DNA of 32,293 nt from CFX2 sp014338005 (GTDB lineage: Bacteria; Chloroflexota; Anaerolineae; Aggregatilineales; Phototrophicaceae): assembly GCA_030263555.1 (NCBI GenBank), contig SZPE01000052.1:1-32293 (forward strand). Reading direction: 5' to 3'. A program made the position numbers and the translations under genes. Positions 1 to 7,605 of this stretch are shown here, in pieces (the first letter of the stretch is position 1; every line of letters begins with the position of its first letter). A model generated the notes under the pieces. That model saw only the letters and a list, made by a program, of their open reading frames with translations, did no database searches and was not told where the DNA came from.

Positions 1-348
1 AAGGTAGGCCTCTTCGCCCGCCAGCGCGATCCTGTCGGCACGTTCTCGCGCGGCATGATCCAACGCCTCACGATCGCCCGCGCCACTCTCCACGAACCTG
101 ACGTGCTGCTGCTCGACGAGCCGTACACCGGGCTGGATCAGGAGGCGACGGGTTTGCTGGACGTCCTCCTGCGCGAGGAATCGGCCCGCGGCCGGACGAT
201 CCTGATGATTACCCATGATCTGGCTCATGGCCTCGGTTTGGCCGATCGGCTGGCGATTCTTCACGGCGGCCGCATTGCCCGTGAGGTGACCAGATCGGAG
301 ATCAGCCCGGCGGCGGTGTATGATCTGTATGCTGAGGTGACGATGTAA
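1..348 (+). CDS. ccmA: ABC transporter ATP-binding protein, CcmA-like (5' truncated by window edge)
   Basis: This is the C-terminal half (115 residues, open from base 1) of an ABC ATPase. The signature region reads FSRGMIQR in place of the usual LSGGQ. It is followed by Walker B with the D-loop (VLLLDEPYTGLD) and the switch histidine in ITHD. The SRGM-type signature and the LLLDEPYTGLD block are typical of CcmA, the ATPase of the CcmAB complex used in cytochrome c maturation, although Walker A lies outside the window. A ccm function fits the neighbouring haem-copper oxidase, whose subunit II carries a CXXCH haem site. The stop codon overlaps the next ATG as TAATG, so translational coupling to a following ccmB is expected; only a stub of that gene remains. 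Another small ABC exporter ATPase is possible. Confidence 0.8.
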   Translation, partial: KVGLFARQRDPVGTFSRGMIQRLTIARATLHEPDVLLLDEPYTGLDQEATGLLDVLLREESARGRTILMITHDLAHGLGLADRLAILHGGRIAREVTRSEISPAAVYDLYAEVTM

Positions 349-440
349 TGACCGGTAATCAGTGGGCGGTATTCAGAAGATCGGTGGTAAGAGATTGCCG
401 CGGGGATTCACCCTCATTTGTTGTGTTGGGCAGGTTTTGA
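348..440 (+). pseudogene. ccmB: Probable ccmB remnant (first ~16 codons)
   Basis: An ATG overlapping the stop of the upstream ATPase opens a 30-codon frame that begins MTGNQWAVFRRSVVRD and stops at 438-440. The WAVFRRSVVRD stretch resembles the short amphipathic start of CcmB proteins (pattern W-A-hydrophobic-R-[KR]-x-hydrophobic before the first membrane helix). The expected helices never follow. After about position 395 the DNA appears to belong to the truncated acyl-CoA synthetase on the other strand. I infer that ccmB lost nearly all of its sequence. The resemblance is short, so this rests mainly on the coupled TAATG start and the CcmA-like partner. Confidence 0.4.
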
Positions 441-991
441 ACAGCCTGGTGAAAAAACAGCGTTTCGCCGTCCGGCTGGCCGCCGATCTGGATGATTCGC
501 CGGATGTTCGGCGCGCCCAGCCCTTCTTCCGTGCCGTAAATGATCTGCCGGGCGCGTTCGAGATATTCCTGCCGCACAAAACAAACCACCGCCCGGCTGT
601 TCCGCAGGATGAAGGCGATACGCCGGTCGTCCTCGGCCACGTTCTGCGGCGCGACCGCCGCGCCGATAATCCAGCAGGCGAAGTAGATGATGACCAGATC
701 GCTGTGGTTGTAACCGATGGTCGCCACCCGGTCGCCGCGCCGCACGTCCAGGTCGTGGCGCAGCAGGTGCGCCGTCTGGTGAACGCGCGCGTTGAACTCG
801 GCGTAGCTCAGTTCCTCGCGGTTTCCCTCGGCATCGTAGTGAATGAGGAAGGTTTTTTCCGGCGAAACGCGCGCGTGCAGCGACAACACCTGGCGAATGT
901 TCCGAAAAGGGATTTTGTAGCGGTCGCCCGGCACGCCGTTCACGGCGCGGGCGGCGCGGATGAGGTCGAGCGTGCGCTCATCAAGGGACAT
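359..991 (-). pseudogene. Acyl-CoA synthetase / AMP-binding enzyme, N-terminal fragment
   Basis: The frame encodes about 200 residues of the N-terminal part of an AMP-forming acyl-CoA synthetase. Recognisable blocks are the LSYAEF region, RRGDRVATIGYNHSD, and a helix-rich segment ending near PNTTNEGESP. Family members are usually 500-650 residues. This frame stops before the nucleotide-binding P-loop (YTSGTTG-type) and the whole C-terminal domain, so it cannot be an active ligase. The last dozen residues (after about ESPR, position ~400) are probably read from foreign sequence. I chose the ATG at 991 over a TTG at 1012 because AGAAGGA lies about 11 bases upstream. The gene runs convergently into the ccmB stub and both are cut at the same place. 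Confidence 0.7.
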
Positions 992-1039
992 AACTGCCGT
1001 TTTCCTTCTCAAAACGCCTGTATGATGAACAGCGCCGGC

Positions 1040-1819
1040 CTACTGCGGCGCGGGCGGCGAGGAGCGGGTCACATTCGGCACTTCCAGCGCCACGTAATAA
1101 CGCTCCTCGCCCTCCAAAAACTGGATGCGCGGCGGCGACGTGCGGAGGATGTTCCACAGCACCGGCACGTTGCGGTCGGTTAACCATTTACGCTCGCCGC
1201 CGGCGGCCAGTTCGGCCAGGCTCAGATTATTGGCCGCGCCGTCCCAGGCCACCACCGGCGCGTTCGGGTCATACGGCACAGCCAGCGCCGAAACCCAGGC
1301 AGCGGTCGGCTCGTACAGCACCGGCGCGACACTGATCTGGCGGCAGGCGTCCGTGATCTGGCGGTAATAATCCAGGTCCCAGCCGGCGAAAGCGTCGGTT
1401 TTGTGCTGCAAGCCGTTGACGAACAACGTCAGCGTCTCTACGACCGGCGTGGTAGGGCCGGCAGGCTCCAGCGCGCTGCCCGCCTTGTAGCTGTAAATCT
1501 GCCGGTTGATGGTGAGGATGGTGACGAAGTTCCGAATCGCCTCATCACCGACTTTATCCCACAAAACCTGCGTCTCGAACGGGCCGATTTCGTTCGTCCA
1601 GACCACGCGGTTATCGCCGTAAACGGTGCAGGGCGGGATTTCGCTGCGCGCCAGGAAGGCATCCTCCGGCGTACCCCCCTCGACATCGGCGCGGAAAACG
1701 ACGGTGCCGGGGCTGCGATCCCAGTCAATCGGGCTGTTGGCGGCGGGCGCGTCGGTTTGGCCGCTGCCGCCACAGGCCGCCAGAAGCATCAGGCTCAACA
1801 GGCACAACAAACGCAACAT
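1040..1819 (-). CDS. Predicted lipoprotein of unknown function
   Basis: The protein has 259 residues with a short hydrophobic signal peptide ending in a lipobox (LLAAC, Cys16), so it is predicted to be lipidated and anchored on the outer face of the membrane. The mature part begins with a Gly/Ser/Ala linker and then a soluble domain I do not recognise. It has two widely spaced cysteines (in PPCTVYGD and TDACRQ) that could form a disulphide and is rich in Trp/Tyr beta-type segments. The ATG at 1819 is well supported by GGAGGAA just upstream. It lies 77 bases after an FHA-TIR gene on the same strand and may be cotranscribed with it. No function can be assigned from sequence. Confidence 0.8.
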   Translation of the reverse strand: MLRLLCLLSLMLLAACGGSGQTDAPAANSPIDWDRSPGTVVFRADVEGGTPEDAFLARSEIPPCTVYGDNRVVWTNEIGPFETQVLWDKVGDEAIRNFVTILTINRQIYSYKAGSALEPAGPTTPVVETLTLFVNGLQHKTDAFAGWDLDYYRQITDACRQISVAPVLYEPTAAWVSALAVPYDPNAPVVAWDGAANNLSLAELAAGGERKWLTDRNVPVLWNILRTSPPRIQFLEGEERYYVALEVPNVTRSSPPAPQ

Positions 1820-1896
1820 AAGTTCCTCCGAAGTCGTGCCGCCGGGGATATTCCGCGCCCCGGCGGAAATGATCTACCCACAGCGCGCCGGGTGTT

Positions 1897-2976
1897 TCAT
1901 TCGCGCGCCAGATATTCTCGCAGCGTCTTTAAGAGATGCTCCAGTCCCCCTTCATAGTCCGTCCGCATATCCACCCACTGCATACCGGTTAACCCCAACG
2001 GGATGGCGCTGCCTTCCTCGCCGCGCACCAGCACCGTGAAGATACGCACGCCGTGAATTTTGGCGTAGTTCAGCTCCTCGCCCACCCATTCGGACTGTTT
2101 GGCGTCCGGCGACAGCAGGGCGACCAGACAGCCGGCCCGCTCGATTGCCGTTTCCACCACGCCGCGCCAGGATTTGCTGCCCGGCTCCAGGTTTTCGTCC
2201 GACCAAACGCTGATGCCGCTCACCTCCAGGCTTTCGCGGATGTAACGCATCACGTCGCGGTCGCGGCGGCTGTAGCTCAGGAACACATCGCAGGGCGTCA
2301 CTTCCGGCGCGACTTCTTCCTTAAGCAGCTGGCGAATGGTGTCTTTAGCCTCGATGCCCATGTGCAGGCGCAGGCGCGCCCCGTGCAGTTCCTCGCTTTC
2401 CGGCGGGTTGGCATCGGTATGAAAGCGGATGACTACACCCTGCCGCTCCACCAATCCCAATTCGATCAGGTCGCCATCCCGCAGCGCCACCGGCTGGTAG
2501 GACGTGAGCGACAGGTTATCCACCTTCGTGCCGGACGACGAGCCTTCGTCCGTTATCATAAAACACCGCATCGAAGCGTAATATTCAATCGAACAATGCA
2601 GGCGGCTGACGCTGCTTGGCTCGTCCAGATTATAAAGCTGGATGTCCACCTGCCGGGGATTACGGCCCAGGGTGGTTTTTTTCTTGCGGACGGGGATATG
2701 TTTGCCGATGTTCACGCCCCCGGCGCGCGCATCCGGCCCGGATATAATTTCCAGCGTGGCGCTGATTTCCGGGTCGAGCAGGTCGTCCGAAGCCGGCTTG
2801 CCCTGGGGCGGCGGGCTTTGCGGCGGGGCAGCAGGCGCTTCGTCCCGCATCACGGCAATTGTCTCGATACCCGGCGCTGTATCATTGGCAGGCAGGCTGC
2901 GCCGCCGCCAGAGCAGCACGCCGCCGGCCACCGCCAGAATCACGATCACAATCACAACCAGTATCACGGGATCCAT
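1897..2976 (-). CDS. Membrane-anchored FHA-TIR domain protein
   Basis: The 359-residue protein has three parts. Residues ~4-23 form one transmembrane helix, followed by RRR. A Pro/Ala-rich linker runs to ~65. An FHA phosphothreonine-binding domain spans ~72-187, with LGR at 103-105, SRLH at 124-127 and the SSSGTKVDN loop at 146-154. A TIR domain spans ~228-355, with the CDVFLSYSRRD opening and SEWVGEEL, where Glu301 aligns with the catalytic glutamate of NAD-cleaving TIRs. The membrane orientation puts both domains in the cytoplasm. FHA domains read Ser/Thr-kinase signals, and TIR domains scaffold or hydrolyse NAD. A phospho-controlled TIR effector is an inference. A solo FHA gene lies upstream on the same strand. 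Start ATG 2976 has GGGAAG about 9 bases upstream. Confidence 0.85.
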   Translation of the reverse strand: MDPVILVVIVIVILAVAGGVLLWRRRSLPANDTAPGIETIAVMRDEAPAAPPQSPPPQGKPASDDLLDPEISATLEIISGPDARAGGVNIGKHIPVRKKKTTLGRNPRQVDIQLYNLDEPSSVSRLHCSIEYYASMRCFMITDEGSSSGTKVDNLSLTSYQPVALRDGDLIELGLVERQGVVIRFHTDANPPESEELHGARLRLHMGIEAKDTIRQLLKEEVAPEVTPCDVFLSYSRRDRDVMRYIRESLEVSGISVWSDENLEPGSKSWRGVVETAIERAGCLVALLSPDAKQSEWVGEELNYAKIHGVRIFTVLVRGEEGSAIPLGLTGMQWVDMRTDYEGGLEHLLKTLREYLARE

Positions 2977-3086
2977 ATAAAGATGCTTCCCAATCGTTAG
3001 CTGCTGATTTTGGCCGTCCAGGGCGCACCCTCAACGGCGCACGCCATCCATTGTACACGATTTATCCGGCGTTCGGGCGAAGCTGC

Positions 3087-3422
3087 TCACCCGGCGGTCA
3101 AAGATCGGGCGGCGTGGTAGCGCAAAATGAGCGCCGTCCCGCCGATTTTTACCGTCTGGTCAATCAGCCAGTGGAAGGCGATGCCCGGCAGCAGCCGGCG
3201 GCCTTCCAGGGTCGTGCCGTTGGCGCTGTACAAATCCACCACCGTGATCCCCACGTCGGCATCGCGCCGGATCAAAAGATGCACGCGGGATACGCGCGGG
3301 TCTGGCACGACCAGCCGGCAGCTTCGCGGGCTGCGCCCCACCACCAGCGCCCCCGGCGGCAGCGCTATCAGGCAGGGCGGGTGGCCTGTGCTGAGGATTT
3401 CGATGCAAAATCCACTCTCCAT
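3087..3422 (-). CDS. Small FHA-domain protein
   Basis: This protein of about 111 residues consists almost entirely of one FHA domain. It shows VVGRSP, the SRVHLLI strand, DLYSANGT and a GxxL turn, so the phosphopeptide-binding residues (Arg, Ser, and the Asn of ANGT) are present. There is no signal or membrane segment, so it is presumably cytoplasmic. It could start at ATG 3422 or at an adjacent GTG at 3425, and neither has a strong ribosome-binding site. It sits 110 bases upstream of the FHA-TIR gene in the same orientation, suggesting an operon of FHA readers. No Ser/Thr kinase or phosphatase partner lies immediately next to it. Confidence 0.8.
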   Translation of the reverse strand: MESGFCIEILSTGHPPCLIALPPGALVVGRSPRSCRLVVPDPRVSRVHLLIRRDADVGITVVDLYSANGTTLEGRRLLPGIAFHWLIDQTVKIGGTALILRYHAARSLTAG

Positions 3423-3564
3423 CACTAAATATCGTACCAGATATAATCTGCCTGCTGGCGGCGGCTGTTCATTTTGTTGGACAACTGTTACAATATCAGC
3501 CGCTTATGATTTTTGTCATATGATGGAAAGACGTTTAGCACTTGCGGAAATTCATGAGAATCCT

Positions 3565-3593
3565 TTGTCAAAAAAGCAAGTCTTGTGTAAAAT
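3565..3593 (+). promoter_or_regulatory. Candidate sigma-70 promoter for the cox operon
   Basis: TTGTCA (3565-3570) and TAAAAT (3588-3593) are separated by exactly 17 bases, with an A-rich spacer start. Transcription would begin near 3600 and give a leader of about 105 bases before coxB at 3706. The stretch from 3426 to 3705 has no gene that I can support. It is visibly richer in A/T than its surroundings, as expected of a regulatory region. It also contains TTGTTGGACAACTG (near 3476), which includes a small GTTG/CAAC palindrome that might bind a regulator. Confidence 0.5.
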
Positions 3594-3705
3594 GTAACAA
3601 TGCGTCATCCAAACTGTCCCAGCGCCCGTTAGAACCGTATATTCCGCCGGCGGTGGCCTATAACCGTCACGATTGGTGATTCTGAATGCAAGGAAAGATA
3701 GGTTC

Positions 3706-4929
3706 ATGAATTCCAGCAATGTCAGTTCGCGTACCGTTATCACCCTCATCGTCGTCGGCGTCCTGTTGATCGTCGGTGGTTTCATCATTTCCCAGGCGAC
3801 GCCGCTCATTTTCCCGGTCGAGGCTTCTGCCGAATCCAAACAGATTGACCAGTTGTTCCGCATCGCGCTGCTGATCGGTGGGGCGATTTTCTTGCTGGTA
3901 CAGGGGGTGCTGCTTTATTCGGTGTGGCGGTTTCGCGCCCGCCCCGGCGACACCACCGACGGCCCGCCGATTCATGGCAGCACCACGCTGGAAATCGTCT
4001 GGACGGCCATCCCGGCGGTGATCGTCGTGATGTTAACCATCCTCAGCTACCAGGTATGGAGCAGCATCCAGGCAGTTAAAGATGACGAACAGCGGGTGCA
4101 GGTGACGGGCGCGCGCTTTAACTGGGCGTTCACTTACAGCACGCCCGACCCGCGCGACGCCAGCAGCGATCTGACGTTTAAATCCACCGAACTGCATACC
4201 TATATCGGGCGGCCCGTGATGCTGGAAATGCAGACCCAAGACGTGATTCATTCCTTCTGGGTGCCGGCGCTGCGGATTAAACAGGACCTGCTGCCGGGGC
4301 GCACTACCCAGTACCGGTTTACCCCAGTGGCCGTTGAGGGCGAAAGTTACCCGGCGCGCTACCCGATTAAATGCGCCGAACTGTGCGGCGCGGCACACGG
4401 CGAGATGGTCGCCTGGATAGTCGTCCACGAAACCGAAGCCGATTATATCGCCTGGTTCGACCAGGAAGTGGACAAGGTGCTGAACCCGCCCGCCGACCCG
4501 GTGCTGCGCGGCGAAGGCATCCTCGCCAGCCAGGTTTACCCCTGCCACACCTGCCATGTTTTATCTACCGAGACGCTGCAATGGGCGGGCAACGTCGGGC
4601 CGGCGCTCAACGGCGTGGCCGACCGCGCCGCCGCCAGCCGCGCCAATGCCACCGGCTTGGCGGCGGTGGATTACCTGTACCAGTCCATCCACGAGCCGGG
4701 CGCTTACCTCGTGCCGGGTTACAGCAACCTGATGCCGCAGTTGGGCATCCCGGAATGTGAAGCCTGGTCTATTGTGGCGTATCTCTGCACCCTGTCGGAC
4801 TCCGGCGCGCCGGCCTGCACGGTCGAACTGCCCGCGCAGTGCCAGGCTGCCGCGCCGCCCGCCGAGGCAGCACCCGAAGCGACGGAAGCGCCCGTTGAGG
4901 CCACTGCCGAGGCCACGCCTGAATCGTAA
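3706..4929 (+). CDS. coxB: Cytochrome c oxidase subunit II with fused cytochrome c (caa3 type)
   Basis: The 407-residue subunit accepts electrons and passes them through CuA to subunit I. Two N-terminal membrane helices lie at ~10-30 and ~52-74, with a third hydrophobic helix at ~95-115 after LEIVWTAIPA. The CuA site is complete: His182, then Cys223, Glu225, Cys227, His231 and Met234. A C-terminal cytochrome c domain follows, with CHTCH at 280-284 and a probable axial Met343. Four further cysteines (351, 361, 371, 379) and an Ala/Pro/Glu/Thr-rich tail end the protein. ATG 3706 is preferred over an in-frame TTG at 3673 because an AAGGAAAG element precedes it. The covalently attached cytochrome needs a haem-ligation system, consistent with the ccmA-like gene at the left edge. 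Confidence 0.95.
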   Translation: MNSSNVSSRTVITLIVVGVLLIVGGFIISQATPLIFPVEASAESKQIDQLFRIALLIGGAIFLLVQGVLLYSVWRFRARPGDTTDGPPIHGSTTLEIVWTAIPAVIVVMLTILSYQVWSSIQAVKDDEQRVQVTGARFNWAFTYSTPDPRDASSDLTFKSTELHTYIGRPVMLEMQTQDVIHSFWVPALRIKQDLLPGRTTQYRFTPVAVEGESYPARYPIKCAELCGAAHGEMVAWIVVHETEADYIAWFDQEVDKVLNPPADPVLRGEGILASQVYPCHTCHVLSTETLQWAGNVGPALNGVADRAAASRANATGLAAVDYLYQSIHEPGAYLVPGYSNLMPQLGIPECEAWSIVAYLCTLSDSGAPACTVELPAQCQAAAPPAEAAPEATEAPVEATAEATPES

Positions 4930-4938
4930 TCATCTATC

Positions 4939-4976
4939 GGGGGTGGGCATATAAACCCATCCCCGCGTCTTTTTTT
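4939..4976 (+). terminator. Rho-independent terminator-like hairpin between coxB and coxA
   Basis: GGGGGTGGG (4939-4947) pairs with CCCATCCCC (4956-4964) across an 8-base loop, giving nine pairs with one G-U. GCGTC and a run of six T residues follow, ending at 4976. This is a strong intrinsic terminator pattern directly after coxB. It may set a coxB:coxA ratio or mean that coxA has its own start. The remaining 80 bases before coxA contain TTGACG near 5022 but no convincing -10 element. Confidence 0.75.
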
Positions 4977-5057
4977 AGCGGTATCGTGATGGTGTGCCTT
5001 GCAATCACTCATCTGAAATGGCTTGACGATTAAGCTGTTGGGAAAGGTCGTAAAATT

Positions 5058-6779
5058 ATGGCAAGTATTTCGGTTCCTGTCGGCGGCGCGCCCAGCCAGT
5101 CCGCCCCGCGCCCACGCCTCCGCGTGAGCGATTACCTGCGCTGGAGTGTTGACCACAAAATCATCGGCGTCCAGTATATGGTTACGGCGGCCTTCTTTTT
5201 CATCGTCGGCGGCACGCTGGCGATGCTTATCCGCTGGGAACTGCTGACGCCTAACCTGGACGTGGTGCAGACCGGCGCGCAGTACAACAGCCTGTTCAGC
5301 GCGCATGGCCTGGTGATGATCTTCCTGTGGATCATCCCGATGATGGCCGGGTTTGGCAACTATCTGCTGCCGCTGATGCTGGGCGCGAAGGATATGGCCT
5401 TCCCCTGGCTGAACGCTTTCGCCTTCTGGCTGATTCCCCCGGCAGGCATTCTGATGATCGGCAGTATGCTGGTGGGCGCGCCGGAAGCCGGGTGGACGAT
5501 GTACCCGCCCCTCAGCACGCTGTTCAGCGGCGACGGCCAGACGCTGGCGGCGCTGTCCGTTCACCTGCTGGGCATTTCGTCTATCCTGGGGGCGATTAAC
5601 TTCCTGGTGACGGTCAAAAATATGCGCCCGGCGGGCATGAGCTACTGGCAGATGCCGCTGTTCGTGTGGGCCATCGTGGCGACTTCGATCATCGTGGTGA
5701 TGGCGACGCCCTTCCTGGCCGGGGCGCTGACCCTGCTTATCCTCGACCGCATCGCCGGGACAACCTTCTTCGACGCCACCAAAGGCGGCGACGTGCTGCT
5801 GTGGCAGAATGTATTCTGGTTCTACAGCCACCCTGCCGTGTACATCATGGTGCTGCCGGGCATGGGCATTCTGTCCGATGTGCTGTCCGTGCATTCGCGC
5901 AAGCCGATTTTCGGCTACAAGATGATCGCCCTGTCCAGCATGGCAATCGGCATCGTCGGGTTTACGGTCTGGGCGCACCATATGTTCACCAGCCTCCAAC
6001 CGGAGATGCGAATCCCGTTCATGATTACCTCGATGATTATCGCTGTGCCGACCGGCATCAAAATTTTTAGCTGGCTGGGGACGCTGTGGCGCGGCAAGAT
6101 TCGTTTCACCAGCGCCATGCTGTTTTCGCTGGGCTTCCTTTCGATGTTCGTCATCGGCGGCATCACCGGCGTCATGCTGGCGATGATTCCCTTTAACCTG
6201 CACGTGCATGACACCTATTTTGTGGTGGCGCACCTGCATTTTGTGCTGTTCGGCGGCAGCGTTTTTGCCATTTATTCCGGCGTGTACCATTGGTTCCCGA
6301 AGATCACCGGGCGGCTGCTGGACGAACGGCTGGGCAAGCTGCACTTCGCGCTGACGTACATCGGCTTTTTCTTCACCTTCTTTCCCATGCACTTCGCCGG
6401 GATGCTGGGGATGCCGCGCCGTGTGGCCGTTTATATGCCGGAATTCCAGGGTTTGAACGCGACCGCCAGCATCGGCTCGTTCGTGCTGGGTATTTCCACC
6501 TTCCTGCTGATTTATAACGTGATCGCCAGCCTGCGCGGCGGGCGGCTGGCCGGGGCCAACCCCTGGCGCGCCCTGACGCTGGAATGGGCGACCACCTCTC
6601 CGCCCCCGGCCACCAATTTCGTCGGTGAACCGGTGATGTTTGAAGACCCTTACGGCTACGGCACAGAAGGCGCGGCGGCCTATCTGGACGCCATCGAACG
6701 GCAGTTCGGCGCGCCGCCCCAGGCGCTGGCGGCGGACAAACCGGCGTCCCCGGCTGCCCAGGGCGCAAGCGGAGATTAG
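5058..6779 (+). CDS. coxA: Cytochrome c oxidase subunit I (A2-type haem-copper oxidase)
   Basis: The 573-residue catalytic subunit reduces O2 and pumps protons in the membrane. All metal ligands are visible: His83 and His394 for the low-spin haem, His392 for the oxygen-reducing haem, and His258 with His307-His308 for CuB. Tyr262 is placed for the His-Tyr crosslink. The segment YSHPAVY (256-262) lacks the glutamate of A1 enzymes and has the Tyr-Ser pair that marks A2 oxidases. The K-channel lysine is present as Lys335 in PTGIKIFSW. The ATG at 5058 follows GGGAAAGG. The C-terminus extends as an Ala/Pro-rich soluble tail beyond the last helix. It pairs with the CuA-cytochrome c subunit upstream. 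Confidence 0.96.
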   Translation: MASISVPVGGAPSQSAPRPRLRVSDYLRWSVDHKIIGVQYMVTAAFFFIVGGTLAMLIRWELLTPNLDVVQTGAQYNSLFSAHGLVMIFLWIIPMMAGFGNYLLPLMLGAKDMAFPWLNAFAFWLIPPAGILMIGSMLVGAPEAGWTMYPPLSTLFSGDGQTLAALSVHLLGISSILGAINFLVTVKNMRPAGMSYWQMPLFVWAIVATSIIVVMATPFLAGALTLLILDRIAGTTFFDATKGGDVLLWQNVFWFYSHPAVYIMVLPGMGILSDVLSVHSRKPIFGYKMIALSSMAIGIVGFTVWAHHMFTSLQPEMRIPFMITSMIIAVPTGIKIFSWLGTLWRGKIRFTSAMLFSLGFLSMFVIGGITGVMLAMIPFNLHVHDTYFVVAHLHFVLFGGSVFAIYSGVYHWFPKITGRLLDERLGKLHFALTYIGFFFTFFPMHFAGMLGMPRRVAVYMPEFQGLNATASIGSFVLGISTFLLIYNVIASLRGGRLAGANPWRALTLEWATTSPPPATNFVGEPVMFEDPYGYGTEGAAAYLDAIERQFGAPPQALAADKPASPAAQGASGD

Positions 6780-6781
6780 AA

Positions 6782-6905
6782 CCCCTATCCCCATCCCTTT
6801 CCTCCCTGAAGGGACTTCCTTCGGTCGCCCTACACGGAGAAAGGGAGCAGACGACCTCTCTTAATTCCCCCTCTCCATATACGGAGAGGGGGTTAGGGGG
6901 AGGGG
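6782..6905. repeat. Dispersed G/C-rich palindromic repeat, two adjacent copies
   Basis: The 163-base gap between coxA and the next gene is filled with two repeat units. The left unit (about 6782-6848) carries CCTGAAGGGACTTCC and GGTCGCCC, a diverged form of the core found at 30991-31017 and 32147-32173. The right unit (6867-6905) is a perfect 10-base inverted repeat, CCCCCTCTCC and GGAGAGGGGG around ATATAC, followed by TTAGGGGGAGGGG. The right unit closely matches 21121-21159 inside the restriction-modification gene. It leaves little space for a promoter, so it may act as an mRNA hairpin in the cox transcript. Confidence 0.75.
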
Positions 6906-6942
6906 TTGAAAGCGATCTGAAGTAGATTGAAAGCAGAATACG

Positions 6943-7521
6943 ATGCAAGGCGATTTGGCAGAACATCGGCTGACGCCGAAAGAAGAACTTGACCTGAAGA
7001 ACAAACGCACCGGCCTGGCGATCTTTCAGGTGTCGTGGATTATGGTGTTTTTCTGCCTAATGTTCGTCCACTGGCAGATTCGCATCCAATCCCCGGACTG
7101 GCCGCCGCCGGGTGTGGAAAAACTGGGCGTGGTCGTGCCATCGGCCATGACGCTGGCGCTGATCGCCAGCAGCCTGCTGGCGCGGCGCGCTTACCGGGCG
7201 CTGAGGGCCGGGCAGATCGAAACGTTCCTGTGGAACTGGCGCATGACCATCGCCCTGGGCGCGGCCTTCGTGCTGGTGATGGCCTTCGAGTGGCTGACCA
7301 TACCCATCAGCGGCCAGTACAGCAACCTATTCCGCGTGCTGGTCGGTTTTCATGGCGTTCATGCGGTGGTGATCGGCGCGCTGCTGGTGCGGGTCTACCG
7401 CAGCGCCATGCGGGGCGCATATAACAGCGGCAGTTTCTGGCCGGTGGAAGGCGCGGCGGGTTTGTGGTATTTTGTTACCATTGCGTGGATACTCTTTTAC
7501 GCGGTGCTGTACTGGAGTTAA
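6943..7521 (+). CDS. Divergent cytochrome c oxidase subunit III-like membrane protein
   Basis: This 192-residue protein has about five membrane helices (~25-45, 62-82, 100-120, 131-151, 170-190). It keeps the subunit III pattern: Glu116 in the helix where subunit III has its FQxxE motif, GFHGVHAVVIG (135-145), and a final helix reading VEGAAGLWYFVTIAW. In canonical subunit III that last block is W-H-F-V-D; here the His and Asp are replaced by Tyr and Thr. A canonical subunit III follows 1.1 kb downstream, so this is a second, diverged copy in the operon. It may have a structural or assembly role rather than replacing the normal subunit. ATG 6943 has only a weak ribosome-binding site. Confidence 0.8.
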   Translation: MQGDLAEHRLTPKEELDLKNKRTGLAIFQVSWIMVFFCLMFVHWQIRIQSPDWPPPGVEKLGVVVPSAMTLALIASSLLARRAYRALRAGQIETFLWNWRMTIALGAAFVLVMAFEWLTIPISGQYSNLFRVLVGFHGVHAVVIGALLVRVYRSAMRGAYNSGSFWPVEGAAGLWYFVTIAWILFYAVLYWS

Positions 7522-7538
7522 GTGCCGGGGGATGAGGG

Positions 7539-7569
7539 CTGAGCCAAGAGCGGAAAACTCGCTCCTCAG
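7539..7569 (+). other. Intercistronic two-part hairpin
   Basis: In the 84-base gap between the subunit III-like gene and the next gene, an outer stem CTGAG (7539-7543) / CTCAG (7565-7569) encloses an inner stem GAGCG (7548-7552) / CGCTC (7560-7564). A four-base bulge lies on the left and a 7-base A-rich loop closes it. There is no T tract, so it is not a classic terminator; it could stabilise or process the cox mRNA. GGGAGAGG, the ribosome-binding site of the next gene, lies downstream near 7593. Confidence 0.35.
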
Positions 7570-7605
7570 ACCGCGTGACTTGCTTTTATAGAGGGAGAGG
7601 TTCTT

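Noticed and set aside
4719..6794. A long open frame on the minus strand opposite coxA
   Set aside because: It mirrors the strongly conserved oxidase subunit I on the other strand, has a His/Gln/Arg-rich low-complexity composition typical of an antisense frame in GC-rich DNA, and shows no recognisable domain.
6782..6905. CRISPR array or tRNA in the coxA downstream gap
   Set aside because: The units are only two, unequal and adjacent without spacers of constant length. No tRNA cloverleaf or T-loop motif is seen in any intergenic stretch of the window.
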